DNA of 64,000 nucleotides. It comes from Archivesica marissinica. Lineage: Eukaryota; Mollusca; Bivalvia; Venerida; Vesicomyidae. This document shows positions 12,297 through 20,953 of the stretch, piece after piece. The stretch spans positions 29,372,562-29,436,561 of the forward strand of contig CM026401.1 of the NCBI GenBank assembly GCA_014843695.1. Reading direction: 5' to 3'. Numbering within the stretch: position 1 is the first letter of the stretch; each line of letters opens with the position of its first letter. The notes below the pieces were generated by a model that was not told where the DNA came from, searched no databases, and saw only the letters and a list, made by a program, of their open reading frames with translations. A program made the translations under genes and the position numbers.

Positions 12297-12480
12297 ACGT
12301 CGCTACCGGTTTCCCATTTGAGCGACGGGCAGTTTACCTAACAACACCTTTCCTGGGAAGGCTCCAGCGGTTAACCAGTACTTGGTGCACCAACCTCCGT
12401 AAGAAACTGCCAACTTTTTCATATAAATGACACGGTTTGAGCGGGGCTCGAACCCTTGACCATCAGAGATGATATAAATT
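12297..12480 (-). mobile_element. SINE-2 copy with the alternative 3' tail
   Basis: Reverse copy: tail CGTCGCTACCGGTTTCCCAT, then GGGCAGTTTACCTAACAAC..., head with GAGCGGGGCTCGAACCC (B box on the complement). The tail is the SINE-5-like hairpin tail, unlike the copies at 15028 and 17320. Confidence 0.8.
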
Positions 12481-12563
12481 ACCATCGCCCTAAAACAAGC
12501 AAACAATCTAGTGACCATCTCCAATGACATGCGATTAAATTGAGGACATTTCCTTACATTTAA

Positions 12564-12798
12564 GTGGAAGTCGTGATAGCGCAGTGGATGGGCGTTCGCT
12601 TCAGGTGCGAAACGTCCGGAGTTCGAGCCCCACTGGAGCCGTTACGATTGTGCCCTTAGGCAAGGCATTTAAATTCCACGTTGCCTCTTCTCTCTCCCTG
12701 GTGGCGATGGATTCCATCAGGAATGAGGTCTCGAGAGTGATTTATATAAGTTGAAATAACTTGTTTCGCAATCGAGCTAAAATAAATTTGTATAAACT
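12564..12798 (+). mobile_element. SINE-1 copy, full length
   Basis: tRNA-like head GTGATAGCGCAGTGGATGGG and GGAGTTCGAGCCCC (A and B box), body CCTTAGGCAAGGCATTTAAA, tail AATAAATTTGTATAAAC. It ends about 50 nt before exon 3. Confidence 0.85.
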
Positions 12799-12846
12799 AC
12801 ATTGATCGATATACATTGATTTGCACATGCATTGTGGTTATTACAG

Positions 12847-12936
12847 GTGAATGAAAATCTGGTAGCGGGAGAGGGATTCATGCTAAACATGCTCAGTGTA
12901 CTTCAAAAACTCTCCATGAAAGTTTCGCTAGACAAG
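12847..12936 (+). CDS. UBE4B: UBE4B exon 3 of window
   Basis: 30 codons, phase 0 at both ends (VNENLVAGEGFMLNMLSVLQ to VSLDK). It matches the GFMLNxLxVLQxLS helix of the Ufd2 core. Acceptor TTATTACAG, donor AAG|GTAGGTG. Confidence 0.94.
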
Positions 12937-13017
12937 GTAGGTGCTTAGCGCTGCATGTACTATATCATTTCACAGTAGCAATATCGTCTTATGTCAGTGA
13001 TTAATATATTATACATG

Positions 13018-13634
13018 CCGTCCACACTCGCCTACAAGACGATCTCGCCTATAAGATGACCCACCTACTTTGGTCCTGAAATCTGTGGGGTTTGGCATGC
13101 ACTCCTCGCATATAAGATTGGGTTGATGAAATGGACACCAGACACACAGACGGATCTGTAGTCCAGTGGTTTACATACTGGACTGGTAATCCAGGGATCG
13201 CAGGTTCAATCCCCGTCTGACCCTAATAAAATTAACAGTCTTTCAGATGGGACTTTAAACCGAGGGCTCGTGTCGGTGCTGTACACCGTGCACGTAAAAG
13301 AACCGGAGGAGATTCTGAAATGGGTCTCTGTCTGTATCATTGCACTATCCTCCAAAAATGCACACTGTCCCCCAAAAATCTAAAATGACTAATCTCTTCA
13401 GGAGGCGTCGCTCATATGGGCACCAGACACAAGAATAAATTGCATGTTTGGCCCCAGTGCAAGTTGAAGAGACTTTCAGTGATTTCTTTTCTGAAACGTA
13501 TTTATGGATACCATTTTAACACATTTAAAAAAAATGTGTTTAATTTGTTTTTTTAAGAACTTACATAGACGGGAAGCCACTATGAGTCCATAATCTTGTG
13601 GTAAAGAACTCTTCTTATAGGCGAGTATGGACGG
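13018..13634. mobile_element. MITE-C interrupted by a SINE-5
   Basis: Ends CCGTCCACACTCGCCTACAA and ...CTTATAGGCGAGTATGGACGG are inverted repeats. The same element occurs uninterrupted at 41186-41504. Interior at 13136-13430 is a later SINE-5 insertion with its TSD. Confidence 0.8.
13146..13420 (+). mobile_element. SINE-5 copy with 10-bp TSD
   Basis: Flanked by CACCAGACAC at 13136-13145 and 13421-13430. Head TGTAGTCCAGTGGTTTACAT and GGTTCAATCCCC (A and B boxes). Body ...CACGTAAAAGAACCGGAGGA..., end TCAGGAGGCGTCGCTCATAT. It lacks the last part of the hairpin tail present in the reverse copies. Confidence 0.88.
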
Positions 13635-13699
13635 TGTGAGGCATAATTGAATATTTTTATTGTGTGTTGCAAATTATCTACTTGGCTATTAGTATGTGC

Positions 13700-13912
13700 C
13701 ACCATGGTCGAGTTGTTAAGGTCGTTGACAGATCATTTGCCACTAATCACTGTAGGTTCGAATACCATAGAAGCTATCCAGGTTATTACTGGAAGGTTGG
13801 AGGTTCTACCCACCAAGTACTCGCTAGTGCCTGAAATACTGCCCATATGGGCTCCTGGGTTCTTCTTCCACCAATAACAGTCGGTTTGGTGTGATTTTGA
13901 TCCCCAAAAACA
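13700..13912 (+). mobile_element. SINE-4 copy
   Basis: Head ATGGTCGAGTTGTTAAGGTC, TGTAGGTTCGAATACC (B box), GGTTCTTCTTCCACCAATAA near the end, then CCCCAAAAACAAAAAC. Confidence 0.8.
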
Positions 13913-13937
13913 AAAACATGTTAGTAAATTTGTTTTT

Positions 13938-14135
13938 AAGTTAACGGCACTACCGGTTGCTCATATGAGCGAGGGACAGTTTACCTAACAATACCTTTCT
14001 TTGGCCGACTCCAGCAGTTATCCTGTACTTAGTGCACCAATCTCCGTAAGAAACTGCCAACTTGTTCATATAAAGAGCCATGGTCTGAGCAGGGCTCGAA
14101 CCCGTGTCCATCAGTGATGATAGGTTACGGTGATA
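13938..14135 (-). mobile_element. SINE-2 copy with the alternative 3' tail
   Basis: Reverse copy: tail CACTACCGGTTGCTCATATG, ACAGTTTACCTAACAATACC, head with GCAGGGCTCGAACCCGTG. Diverged compared with the copies at 15028. Confidence 0.78.
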
Positions 14136-14192
14136 TACAGTGAATGCAGATGCCTTTACCTCACATAGATGCCATACAACACATTTATGGCT

Positions 14193-14352
14193 TCCCATAG
14201 TATGGTGGTCGCCAGATCGGAGAGGTGGGTTTTCTCTGGGTACTCCGGTTTCCTCCCACACGAATGACCACATTTACGCTTTCAACCGTGCCAACAAGAG
14301 TGATCAATATAAGTTGTTAAAACTTGCTTCACAATTGTAAAATAAATAAAGT
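14193..14352 (+). mobile_element. SINE-3 3' part
   Basis: TATGGTGGTCGCCAGATCGG, TTTCCTCCCACACGAATGAC, tail TTGTAAAATAAATAAAGTTT. The tRNA-like head seen at 54828 is missing. Confidence 0.8.
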
Positions 14353-14477
14353 TTAAACTTTTTTTTACCCCCAAGCTCTGTGATCATAACTGGCACTCTT
14401 GTTCGGCATTATATTCAAGCATAATGAAATACTAGATTGGGAATCTGGAAACTGGCTGTTTGTGTGTGTTTTATGCT

Positions 14478-14730
14478 TATTTATCGTCGCTACCGGTTGC
14501 CCATATGAGCGACGCCTCCTGAAGAGATTAGTCATTTTAGATTTTTGGAGGATAGTGCAATGATACAGACAGAGACCCATTCCATAGTCTCCTCTGGTTC
14601 TTTTACGTGCACAGTGTACAGCACCGACATGAGACTGAAAGACCATTTTATTAGGGTCAGACGGGGGAATGAACCTGCGATCCCTGGATTACCAGTCCAG
14701 CGTGTTACCACAGGACTACAGTCTGTAACT
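14478..14730 (-). mobile_element. SINE-5 copy, full length
   Basis: Reverse copy from tail TTATCGTCGCTACCGGTTGC to head ATTACCAGTCCAGCGTGTTA. The terminal CGTCGCT...AGCGACG forms a 7-bp hairpin. It ends about 95 nt before exon 4; a fragment resembling MITE-B (GGTTGGTTGCCTAATTGAGG) lies between. Confidence 0.83.
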
Positions 14731-14823
14731 GGCTGTTTATTACAGGTTGGTTGCCTAATTGAGGTGACTAACACAGATTTGGTACTATATAATGTTATTG
14801 AAAGTATACGGATTATGTTTCAG

Positions 14824-14929
14824 GTTGATCAGTACTATATGTTCCACCCTCAATGTCGTGTGACGTACAAGTCAGAAGCCAGGTTGAAAATGTCCTCACA
14901 AGAAGCCGATGAATGGACGGAAAACCTGA
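14824..14929 (+). CDS. UBE4B: UBE4B exon 4 of window
   Basis: 35 codons plus one base, from VDQYYMFHPQCRVTY to DEWTENL. The FHPxCRxT motif matches UBE4B. Acceptor TATGTTTCAG, donor CTGA|GTAGGA. It ends in phase 1; the leftover A joins GG of exon 5 to give Arg, keeping the core alignment without a gap. Confidence 0.93.
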
Positions 14930-15027
14930 GTAGGAATTATAGCGATATAACTTTTATCTTTACCTATGAGTTAAGACTTGTGTCCGGCTGCATGCATGTA
15001 TGTACAGAATTCAGTTTCCTTTGAGCG

Positions 15028-15300
15028 GCCGCCTCCGTGGTTGAGTGGTTACGGTCGCTGACTTGTATACCACTGTAACCTATCATCACTGATGGTCACG
15101 GGTTCGAGCCCCGCTCAGGCCGTGTCTCATTTATATGAAAAAGTTGGCAGTTTCTTACGGAGGTTGGTGCACCCAAGTACTGGTTAACCGCTGGAGCCTG
15201 CCCAGGAAAGGTGTTGTTAAGTAAACTGCCCGCCGGCGATATAGCCCAAAATGGTGCTGATGCAGGCGTAAAACCCGAAATATAACATATAAATATAATA
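15028..15300 (+). mobile_element. SINE-2 copy, first of a tandem pair
   Basis: Head GTGGTTGAGTGGTTACGGTC and GGTTCGAGCCCCGCTCAGGC (tRNA Leu/Ser-like A and B boxes), body TGGTGCACCCAAGTACTGGT, tail CGTAAAACCCGAAATATAAC. With flanking TTTCCTTTGAG it is duplicated head to tail at 15318. Confidence 0.88.
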
Positions 15301-15317
15301 TATAACTGTTTCCTTTG

Positions 15318-15598
15318 AGGGGCCTCTGTGGTCGAGTGGTTACGGTCGCTGACTTGTATACCACTGTAACCTATCATCACTGATGGTCACGGGTTCGAGC
15401 CCCGCTCAGGCCGTGTCTCATTTATATGAAAAAGTTGGCAGTTTCTTACAGAGGTTGGTGCACCCAAGTACTGGTTAACCGCTGGAGCCTGCCCAGGAAA
15501 GGTGTTGTTAAGTAAACTGCCCGCCGGCGATATAGCCCAAAATGGTGCTAATGCAGGCGTAAAACCCGAAATATAACATATAAATATAATATATAACT
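15318..15598 (+). mobile_element. SINE-2 copy, second of a tandem pair
   Basis: Nearly identical to 15028-15300 including the flank CTGTTTCCTTTGAGGGGCCT, so this is a ~290-bp tandem duplication of SINE plus flank rather than two insertions. The flank repeats once more at 15598. Confidence 0.88.
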
Positions 15599-15609
15599 GT
15601 TTCCTTTGA

Positions 15610-15860
15610 GGGGCCTCTGACAAACCACTTGTCCCCTCACCGCTGTAGGTTCGAATCCCACGTGTGGTGTTGAATTATTTTATGTGAGGAATCTATCCAG
15701 CTGGCTTGCAGAAAGTTGGTGGTTCTATCCGGGTAATCTTCCGTGCCAGAAATACTGCTTGTAGGACCACCCGGGGTCTTCCTCCACCAATAGCTGGAGA
15801 GTCACTATATAGGACTTAAGCTGTTGGTGCGACTTTAACCCCTCATATCAATTAAACCCC
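15610..15860 (+). mobile_element. SINE-4 copy, best preserved body
   Basis: TGTAGGTTCGAATCCCACGT (B box), AATCTATCCAGCTGGCTTGC, GGTCTTCCTCCACCAATAGC, CTGTTGGTGCGACTTTAACC. The 5' head is cut by the end of the SINE-2 duplication. This copy shows the segments that seeded three arrays. Confidence 0.83.
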
Positions 15861-15924
15861 CCCCCCCTCCCTCATAACAAGCCTCAGGTTCCTTTGTTTG
15901 AATGCGGTTATATCATACTTGTAG

Positions 15925-16137
15925 ATGCTCGCTTCAGGTGTGAGAGACCCAGAGTTATCACCCAGCTGTAGCCGTTACGAGTATGTCCTTAGGCAAGGCA
16001 CTTAAATTCCACATTGCCTCTTCACTCTCTCCCTCAAGGCGATGAATTCCATCAGGAATGAGGCGTCGAGAGCGATTAGACTAATGTTGTAAGAACTTGT
16101 TTCGCAATCGGGCTAAAATAAATTTGTATAAATTAAG
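15925..16137 (+). mobile_element. SINE-1 copy, diverged
   Basis: GCTCGCTTCAGGTGTGAGAG, CCTTAGGCAAGGCACTTAAA, tail AATAAATTTGTATAAATTAA running straight into the 46-bp array. Confidence 0.8.
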
Positions 16138-16139
16138 GT

Positions 16140-16735
16140 ATTGCTAAGGTGGTGTATTTAGGCATGTGAACTTTGTTAAATTAGTATTGCCAAGGTGGTG
16201 TATTTAGGCGTGTGAACTTTGTTAAATTAGTATTGCTAAGGTGGTGTATTTAGGCGTGTGAACTTTGTTAAATTAGTATTGCCAAGGTGGTGTATTTAGG
16301 CGTGTGAACTTTGTTAAATTAGTATTGCCAAGGTGGTGTATTTAGGCGTGTGAACTTTGTTAAATTAGTATTGCTAAGGTGGTGTATTTAGGCGTGTGAA
16401 CTTTGTTAAATTAGTATTGCCAAGGTGGTGTATTTAGGCGTGTGAACTTTGTTAAATTAGTATTGCCAAGGTGGTGTATTTAGGCGTGTGAACTTTGTTA
16501 AATTAGTATTGCTAAGGTGGTGTATTTAGGCGTGTGAACTTTGTTAAATTAGTATTGCCAAGGTGGTGTATTTAGGCGTGTGAACTTTGTTAAATTAGTA
16601 TTGCCAAGGTGGTGTATTTAGGCGTGTGAACTTTGTTAAATTAGTATTGCTAAGGTGGTGTATTTAGGCGTGTGAACTTTGTTAAATTAGTATTGCCAAG
16701 GTGGTGTATTTAGGCGTGTGAACTTTGTTAAATTA
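16140..16735 (+). repeat. 46-bp array, 13 copies, trimer order
   Basis: Unit TTGC(T/C)AAGGTGGTGTATTT + AGGCGTGTGAACTTTGTTAA + ATTAGTA. The T/C site reads T C T C C T C C T C C T C, so the recent amplification unit is three monomers (138 bp). It ends 65 nt before exon 5. Confidence 0.95.
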
Positions 16736-16800
16736 GTATATAAGTCAAGTACTAACCCACTACGTCATATATCAGTTATTCATGTGTCTGATGTCCACAG

Positions 16801-17042
16801 GGAAGGAAACCAACCCGCCATGGCAGAATCCGAAATTCCCAACGGAATGTTTCACTGTGACGATATTCTCTCATCATCTGTCTATATTACCCGCCGTCCG
16901 CAAATACCAGCGATGTCTGCGTGCAGTGCGCGAACTCTCTCGTATCGTCGAGGAGATGGAGAGCTCAGAATCTCTGTGGCGACACTTGCCGCAGGCACAT
17001 AGGAACCGAGAGATCATGAAGAAATACAAGTACCAGCACCAG
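16801..17042 (+). CDS. UBE4B: UBE4B exon 5 of window
   Basis: Two bases plus 80 codons. It contains NPKFPTECF and FSHHLSILP, the family's highly conserved stretch, then a basic helical region ending KYKYQHQ. Acceptor GTCCACAG at 16793-16800, donor CAG|GTATGAG. A 46-bp array ends about 65 nt upstream of the acceptor. Confidence 0.95.
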
Positions 17043-17319
17043 GTATGAGAACATTGCTTAAAGGGAAAATGTCGACGGCGTTTTCATGTCCTGCAATCAA
17101 TTTCAGAAATGTTTTCAAAATAATTTTAAATCAAAAATCGAATTGTGTACATAAATTAAAAATAAATTGTGCTATTTAAAATTAGTGATGTGACAGTGAT
17201 ATAGGTGAGCATCATTTTGTTACCTATGTGGCGACATCGCTGTAGTTTCCATACAAGGCAATACAGTGCTCGAAATATAAATTCTAAATTGCGTTAAAAT
17301 TGCGTTTTTTTTATAAAAA

Positions 17320-17591
17320 CGTCTGCCTCCGTGGTCGAGTGGTTAAGGTCGCTGACTTGTATACCACTGTAACCTATCATTACTGATGGTCACAGGTTCG
17401 AGCCCCGCTCAGGCCGTGTCTCATTTATATGAAAAAGTTGGCAGTTTCTTACGGAGGTCGGTGCACCCAAGTACTGGCTAACCGCTGGAGCCTGCCCAGG
17501 AAAGGTGTTGTTAAGTAAACTGCCCGTCGGCGATATAGCCCGAAATGGTGCTGATGCAGGCGTAAAACCCGAAATATAACATATAATATTA
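17320..17591 (+). mobile_element. SINE-2 copy with 10-bp TSD
   Basis: Flanked by TTTATAAAAA at 17310-17319 and 17592-17601. Head GTGGTCGAGTGGTTAAGGTC, B box GGTTCGAGCCCC, tail ACCCGAAATATAACATATAA. A clean, recent insertion in the intron after exon 5. Confidence 0.88.
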
Positions 17592-17601
17592 TTTATAAAA
17601 A

Positions 17602-17956
17602 TGTTAAATTTGTGTGGAATGGAAGCCGAGGATATTTTCCTATTGCCATATAATCTTGAACTGGAATATGGAAGACGAATTACATACACTTGAAAGCGGC
17701 AACAGTGTCTTGGTTTGGATTCTTCTATGTCGCGGGTACTTCCAAGAAACATTTCCTCCCAGACGTCACCTGCATGGACAACCAAGTGGTGATGTTATAT
17801 TAACTGAAATAATAAACTGTTATAACCAGGAAAGGCCAGGCGGCCCGGCCCATTTTGCAATTTTTTATCTTCAGGAGGAAATATAAAAATACACACAAAC
17901 TTGTCCTGGAGTTTAAACTTTAGTAACCTGCAGGTTAATAATGAGTTAGGAATACA
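17602..17956. other. Intron stretch with nothing recognised
   Basis: Single-copy looking sequence. A short open frame here has no support from splice sites or homology. Confidence 0.5.
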
Positions 17957-18045
17957 TGATAGCGCAGTCAGTGGTAGCTCGTTCTCTTCAAGTGCGAAAG
18001 GTCCGGATGTTTGTACCAGCTGTACCCGTTACGATTGTGCCCCAT
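17957..18045 (+). mobile_element. SINE-1 head fragment
   Basis: ATGATAGCGCAGTCAGTGGT, GTGCGAAAGGTCCGGATG, GTTACGATTGTGCCC match the first ~90 bp of SINE-1; the body is missing. Confidence 0.65.
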
Positions 18046-18083
18046 CTTGATGATGCATATTGAGACTAGACTATGTATTACAG

Positions 18084-18211
18084 AGATTACAGAAGAGCAA
18101 GCTATGTGCTGAAGCTGCCATAATGGACGAGTGTTTGCTCAGAAGGTGTTTGCAGTTCTTTAGCCTGTTGTCTGATTATATGCTCAGGGTGGCTGACCCC
18201 GTACACAAAGG
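18084..18211 (+). CDS. UBE4B: UBE4B exon 6 of window
   Basis: 42 codons plus two bases, RLQKSKLCAEAAIMDECLLR to ADPVHK. Matches the ...DESFLRRCLNFY... helices. Acceptor TGTATTACAG, donor AAGG|GTGAGT. Ends in phase 2. A SINE-4 copy begins almost directly after the donor and runs into the 34-bp array. Confidence 0.92.
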
Positions 18212-18221
18212 GTGAGTAACT

Positions 18222-18440
18222 ATTGCAAGACGAGGGCCGAGTTGTGAAGGTCGTTGATTTCAAATCTCTTGCCCTTCACCGCTGTTCGAATCTCACTGGG
18301 GGTATAAAATTATTTCATGGTAGGAAGCTATCCAGTTGTCTTGTGGATGGTCAGTGGTTCTACCCAGTTACCTGTCCTTGCCGGAAATCCTGCTCAGAGG
18401 TGCACCCGGGGTCTTGCGCCACCATTAATAGCTAAAGAGT
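18222..18440 (+). mobile_element. SINE-4 copy feeding the 34-bp array
   Basis: GTTGTGAAGGTCGTTGATTT, GTAGGAAGCTATCCAGTTGT, CTTGTGGATGG, CCCGGGGTCTTGCGCCACCA. Its 3' end passes without a break into the 34-bp array. Confidence 0.8.
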
Positions 18441-19315
18441 TTCCATATTGCACTACCATTAATAGCTAAAGAGTTTCCATATTGCGCCACCATTAATAGC
18501 TAAAGAGTTTCCATATTGCGCCACCATTAATAGCTAAAGAGTTTCCATATTGCGCCACCATTAATAGCTAAAGAGTTTCCATATTGCACCACCATTAATA
18601 GCTAACGAGTTTCCATATTGCGCCACCATAATAGCTAACGAGTTTCCATATTGCACCACCATTAATAGCTAAAGAGTTTCCATATTGCGCCACCATAATA
18701 GCTAAAGAGTTTCCATATTGCGCCACCATTAATAGCTAAAGAGTTTCCATATTGCGCCACCATTAATAGCTAAAGAGTTTCCATATTGCGCCACCATTAA
18801 TAGCTAAAGAGTTTCCATATTGCGCCACCATAATAGCTAAAGAGTTTCCATATTGCGCCACCATTAATAGCTAAAGAGTTTCCATATTGCGCCACCATTA
18901 ATAGCTAAAGAGTTTCCATATTGCAACACCATTAATAGCTAAAGAGTTTCCATATTGCGCCACCATAATAGCTAACGAGTTTCCATATTGCGCCACCATT
19001 AATAGCTAAAGAGTTTCCATATTGCACCACCATTAATAGCTAAAGAGTTTCCATATTGTGCCACCATTAATTGCTAAAGAGTTTCCATATTGCGCCACCA
19101 TTAATAGCTAAAGAGTTTCCATATTGCACCACCATTAATAGTTAAAGAGTTTCCATATTGCACCACCATGAATAGTTAGTTTCCATATTGCACCACCATG
19201 AATAGTTAGTTTCCATATTGCACCACCATTAATAGTTAGAGTTTCCATATTGCACCACCATTAATAGTTAGAGTTTCCATATTGCACCACCATTAATAGC
19301 TAAAGAGTTTCCATA
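18416..19315 (+). repeat. 34-bp array derived from SINE-4 3' end
   Basis: About 27 units of GCGCCACCATTAATAGCTAA + AGAGTTTCCATATT, with single-base and short indel variants (CATAATAGC, AACGAG, shorter GTTAG units at 19160-19290). The founder is the SINE-4 end CCACCAATAATAGCTGGAGAGTCACC type. Confidence 0.93.
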
Positions 19316-19459
19316 TTACATAGATTGTCAATGCCACCAACCCCCCCAAACAATTGCAAGATTTATGTCGGTGTAGATTCTGTTTTTACTTTCATCAAAG
19401 ACTCGGTTACCGTTACCATGTAGAATGTCTCAAGAGGATAACACTATGTTTGATTTCAG

Positions 19460-19558
19460 TCGAGTGTTGCCGCTACCAGATGAAGTGTCACAAGTGTTTG
19501 CCGCCTTACCGGAGTTCTACTTGGAGGATGTAGCCGAATTTACTCTCTTCGTTGCTCA
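19460..19558 (+). CDS. UBE4B: UBE4B exon 7 of window
   Basis: One base completing Gly, 32 codons, then two bases. Encodes [20 protein letters not shown] and [12 protein letters not shown]; [15 protein letters not shown] is a hallmark of UBE4B. Acceptor TTGATTTCAG, donor GCTCA|GTAAGTTG. A 23-bp AT-rich array starts within about 15 nt of the donor. Confidence 0.95.
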
Positions 19559-19569
19559 GTAAGTTGTAT

Positions 19570-19722
19570 ATAAATATGGATATAAACGTAAAATAAATAT
19601 GGATACAAACGTATAATAAATATGGATATAAACGTATAATAAATATGGATATAAACGTATAATAAATATGGATATAAACGTAAAATAAATATGGATATAA
19701 ACGTAAAATAAATATGGATATA
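19570..19722 (+). repeat. 23-bp AT-rich array after exon 7
   Basis: About 7 units of TATGGATATAAACGTATAAT + AAA, starting just past the exon 7 donor. Confidence 0.9.
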
Positions 19723-19868
19723 TTCTGGACGATCCAGCTATGGATAGTCATTCAGTTGCTCATTGTGTAATGTTGTCTTGGTTACAGGGCGATGCCGCAT
19801 GTTCTGGACGATCCAGCTACGGATAAAGTCATTCAGTTGCTCATTGTGTAATGTTGTCTTGGTTACAG
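19723..19868 (+). repeat. Tandem duplicates of exon 8 acceptor and 5' end
   Basis: An 81-bp unit: exon 8 first ~62 nt (ending CAGTTGCTCATTGTGT) plus AATGTTGTCTTGGTTACAG. There is one partial diverged copy (19723-19787) and one near-perfect copy (19788-19868) before the real exon. Acceptors ending at 19787 and 19868 are identical over the final ~19 nt. Confidence 0.92.
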
Positions 19869-20104
19869 GGTGATGCCGCATGTTCTGGACGATCCAGCTA
19901 CGGATAAAGTCATTCAGTTGCTCATTGTGTTCACGTGTTCCTCTAACTATTCAAACAACCCGTATCTCAGGGCAAAACTCGTGGAAGTCATGTTTTACTT
20001 CAACCCGAACGTGCAGCCACGCATGGAGAAAATCCACGAACGCCTCCTCTTACACGACCTATCTCGAGAACACTTGGCGCCAGCCCTCATGCAGTTCTAT
20101 ACAG
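19869..20104 (+). CDS. UBE4B: UBE4B exon 8 of window
   Basis: One base completing Gln, 78 codons, then one base. Contains SNNPYLRAKLVEVMF and NPNVQPRMEKI, matching NPYLxAKLVEVMF...NPxVQPR of the family, and ends ALMQFYT. Acceptor TTGGTTACAG at 19868, donor ACAG|GTGAGC. The acceptor and the first ~62 exon bases are also present upstream as tandem duplicates (19723-19868). The correct copy is this one because the upstream copy runs into an in-frame TAA. Confidence 0.94.
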
Positions 20105-20417
20105 GTGAGCTGATTTCTCAACACATTCTCATCGTAACCCACTCAACCAGAGCTGGTCGATTTCATATTGGGCTTGTTTGTAAAAATTGCTGAAAATTAG
20201 TCTGTTTTGGACTATTACATTTGGTAATTTGAGACCGATAGTTAATCAGGCTAGTACATGTTACAGTAAACACCCTGAGTGTTTGTCTGCGCCACTTCTG
20301 TCGCCAATGAAAAACACTGGAGCCAATTAAAAAACTTGGAGCCAACTAAGAGCTATATAGTTCAAAAATAAATATTTGAAGCCATGTAATTGACAAAACA
20401 GGTGCCAAAAAAAAAAA

Positions 20418-20515
20418 AGTGCGCAAAATATTTTTGCCAATTCACAATATTTAGCTCCAATATTTGTTTTTTGTTGCAATTGGCGCCATTGGTGACCGAC
20501 AGCGGGAATCCTGAA
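20418..20515 (+). repeat. Dispersed repeat R-9
   Basis: TTGCCAATTCACAATATTTA ... CCATTGGTGACCGACAGCGG matches 8411-8515. Confidence 0.6.
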
Positions 20516-20654
20516 TATGAGGGGCAGAAATAGTCGACTTTCCTGAACTATTTGGCTTCCTACTGGTTTAATGTTGATAATGAACGATTTATTTTAATAG
20601 TTTTATTTAATGTAATGAGTTTTAAATTATATAAATTTATATTGACTTGAAACA

Positions 20655-20876
20655 AGCTCTTAATCACTCTCGATTTATGTTTTATAATCCTTATGCCTCT
20701 ACTTGGCTGGTTCTCATGGTGTTCTTAATCTCTACTTGGCTGGTTCTCAGTGTGTTCTTAATCACTCGATTTATGTTTTATAATCCTTATGCCTCTACTT
20801 GGCTGGTTCTCATGGTGTTCTTAATCTCTACTTGGCTGGTTCTCAGTGTGTTCTTAATCACTCTCGATTTATGTTT
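20655..20876 (+). repeat. Duplicates around the exon 9 5' end
   Basis: TTAATCACTCTCGATTTATG occurs at the left, a shortened form occurs at ~20759, and the last instance runs into exon 9. CTACTTGGCTGGTTCTCA recurs four times between. Unit about 110 bp with an internal ~35-bp repeat. Confidence 0.8.
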
Positions 20877-20953
20877 CGATATCATATCAGTATCATCTTC
20901 AAATCTATGTGGACCATTCCATCGCATCAGATTAAAATGATCGAGGAAGCAAA
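20865..20953 (+). CDS. UBE4B: UBE4B exon 9 of window (5' edge uncertain)
   Basis: The recognisable part reads RFMFRYHISIIFKSMW then SHQIKMIEEA, matching FTIRYHISTIFKSLW...MEEF of UBE4B. The donor GCAAA|GTGAGT at 20954 leaves phase 2, which fits exon 10. The 5' boundary is not resolved. Exon 8 leaves phase 1, but the only nearby AG (TTCTCAG, 20840-20846) gives a frame that stops at once, and about 10-15 residues expected between FYT and this block are not seen. The start given is the first in-frame codon I can support, not a splice site. Both ends of the exon lie in duplicated sequence. Confidence 0.75.

Noticed and set aside
14929..15024. Exon 4 continuing past 14929 in the open frame
   Set aside because: Joining at CTGA|GTAGGA gives the correct phase and gapless alignment to exon 5; the continuation has no similarity to the family.
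20270..20345. Missing part of exon 9 (AACACTGGAGCCAAT resembling a NTGAN codon block)
   Set aside because: Followed by a stop, no splice sites in phase, and it borders dispersed repeat R-9.
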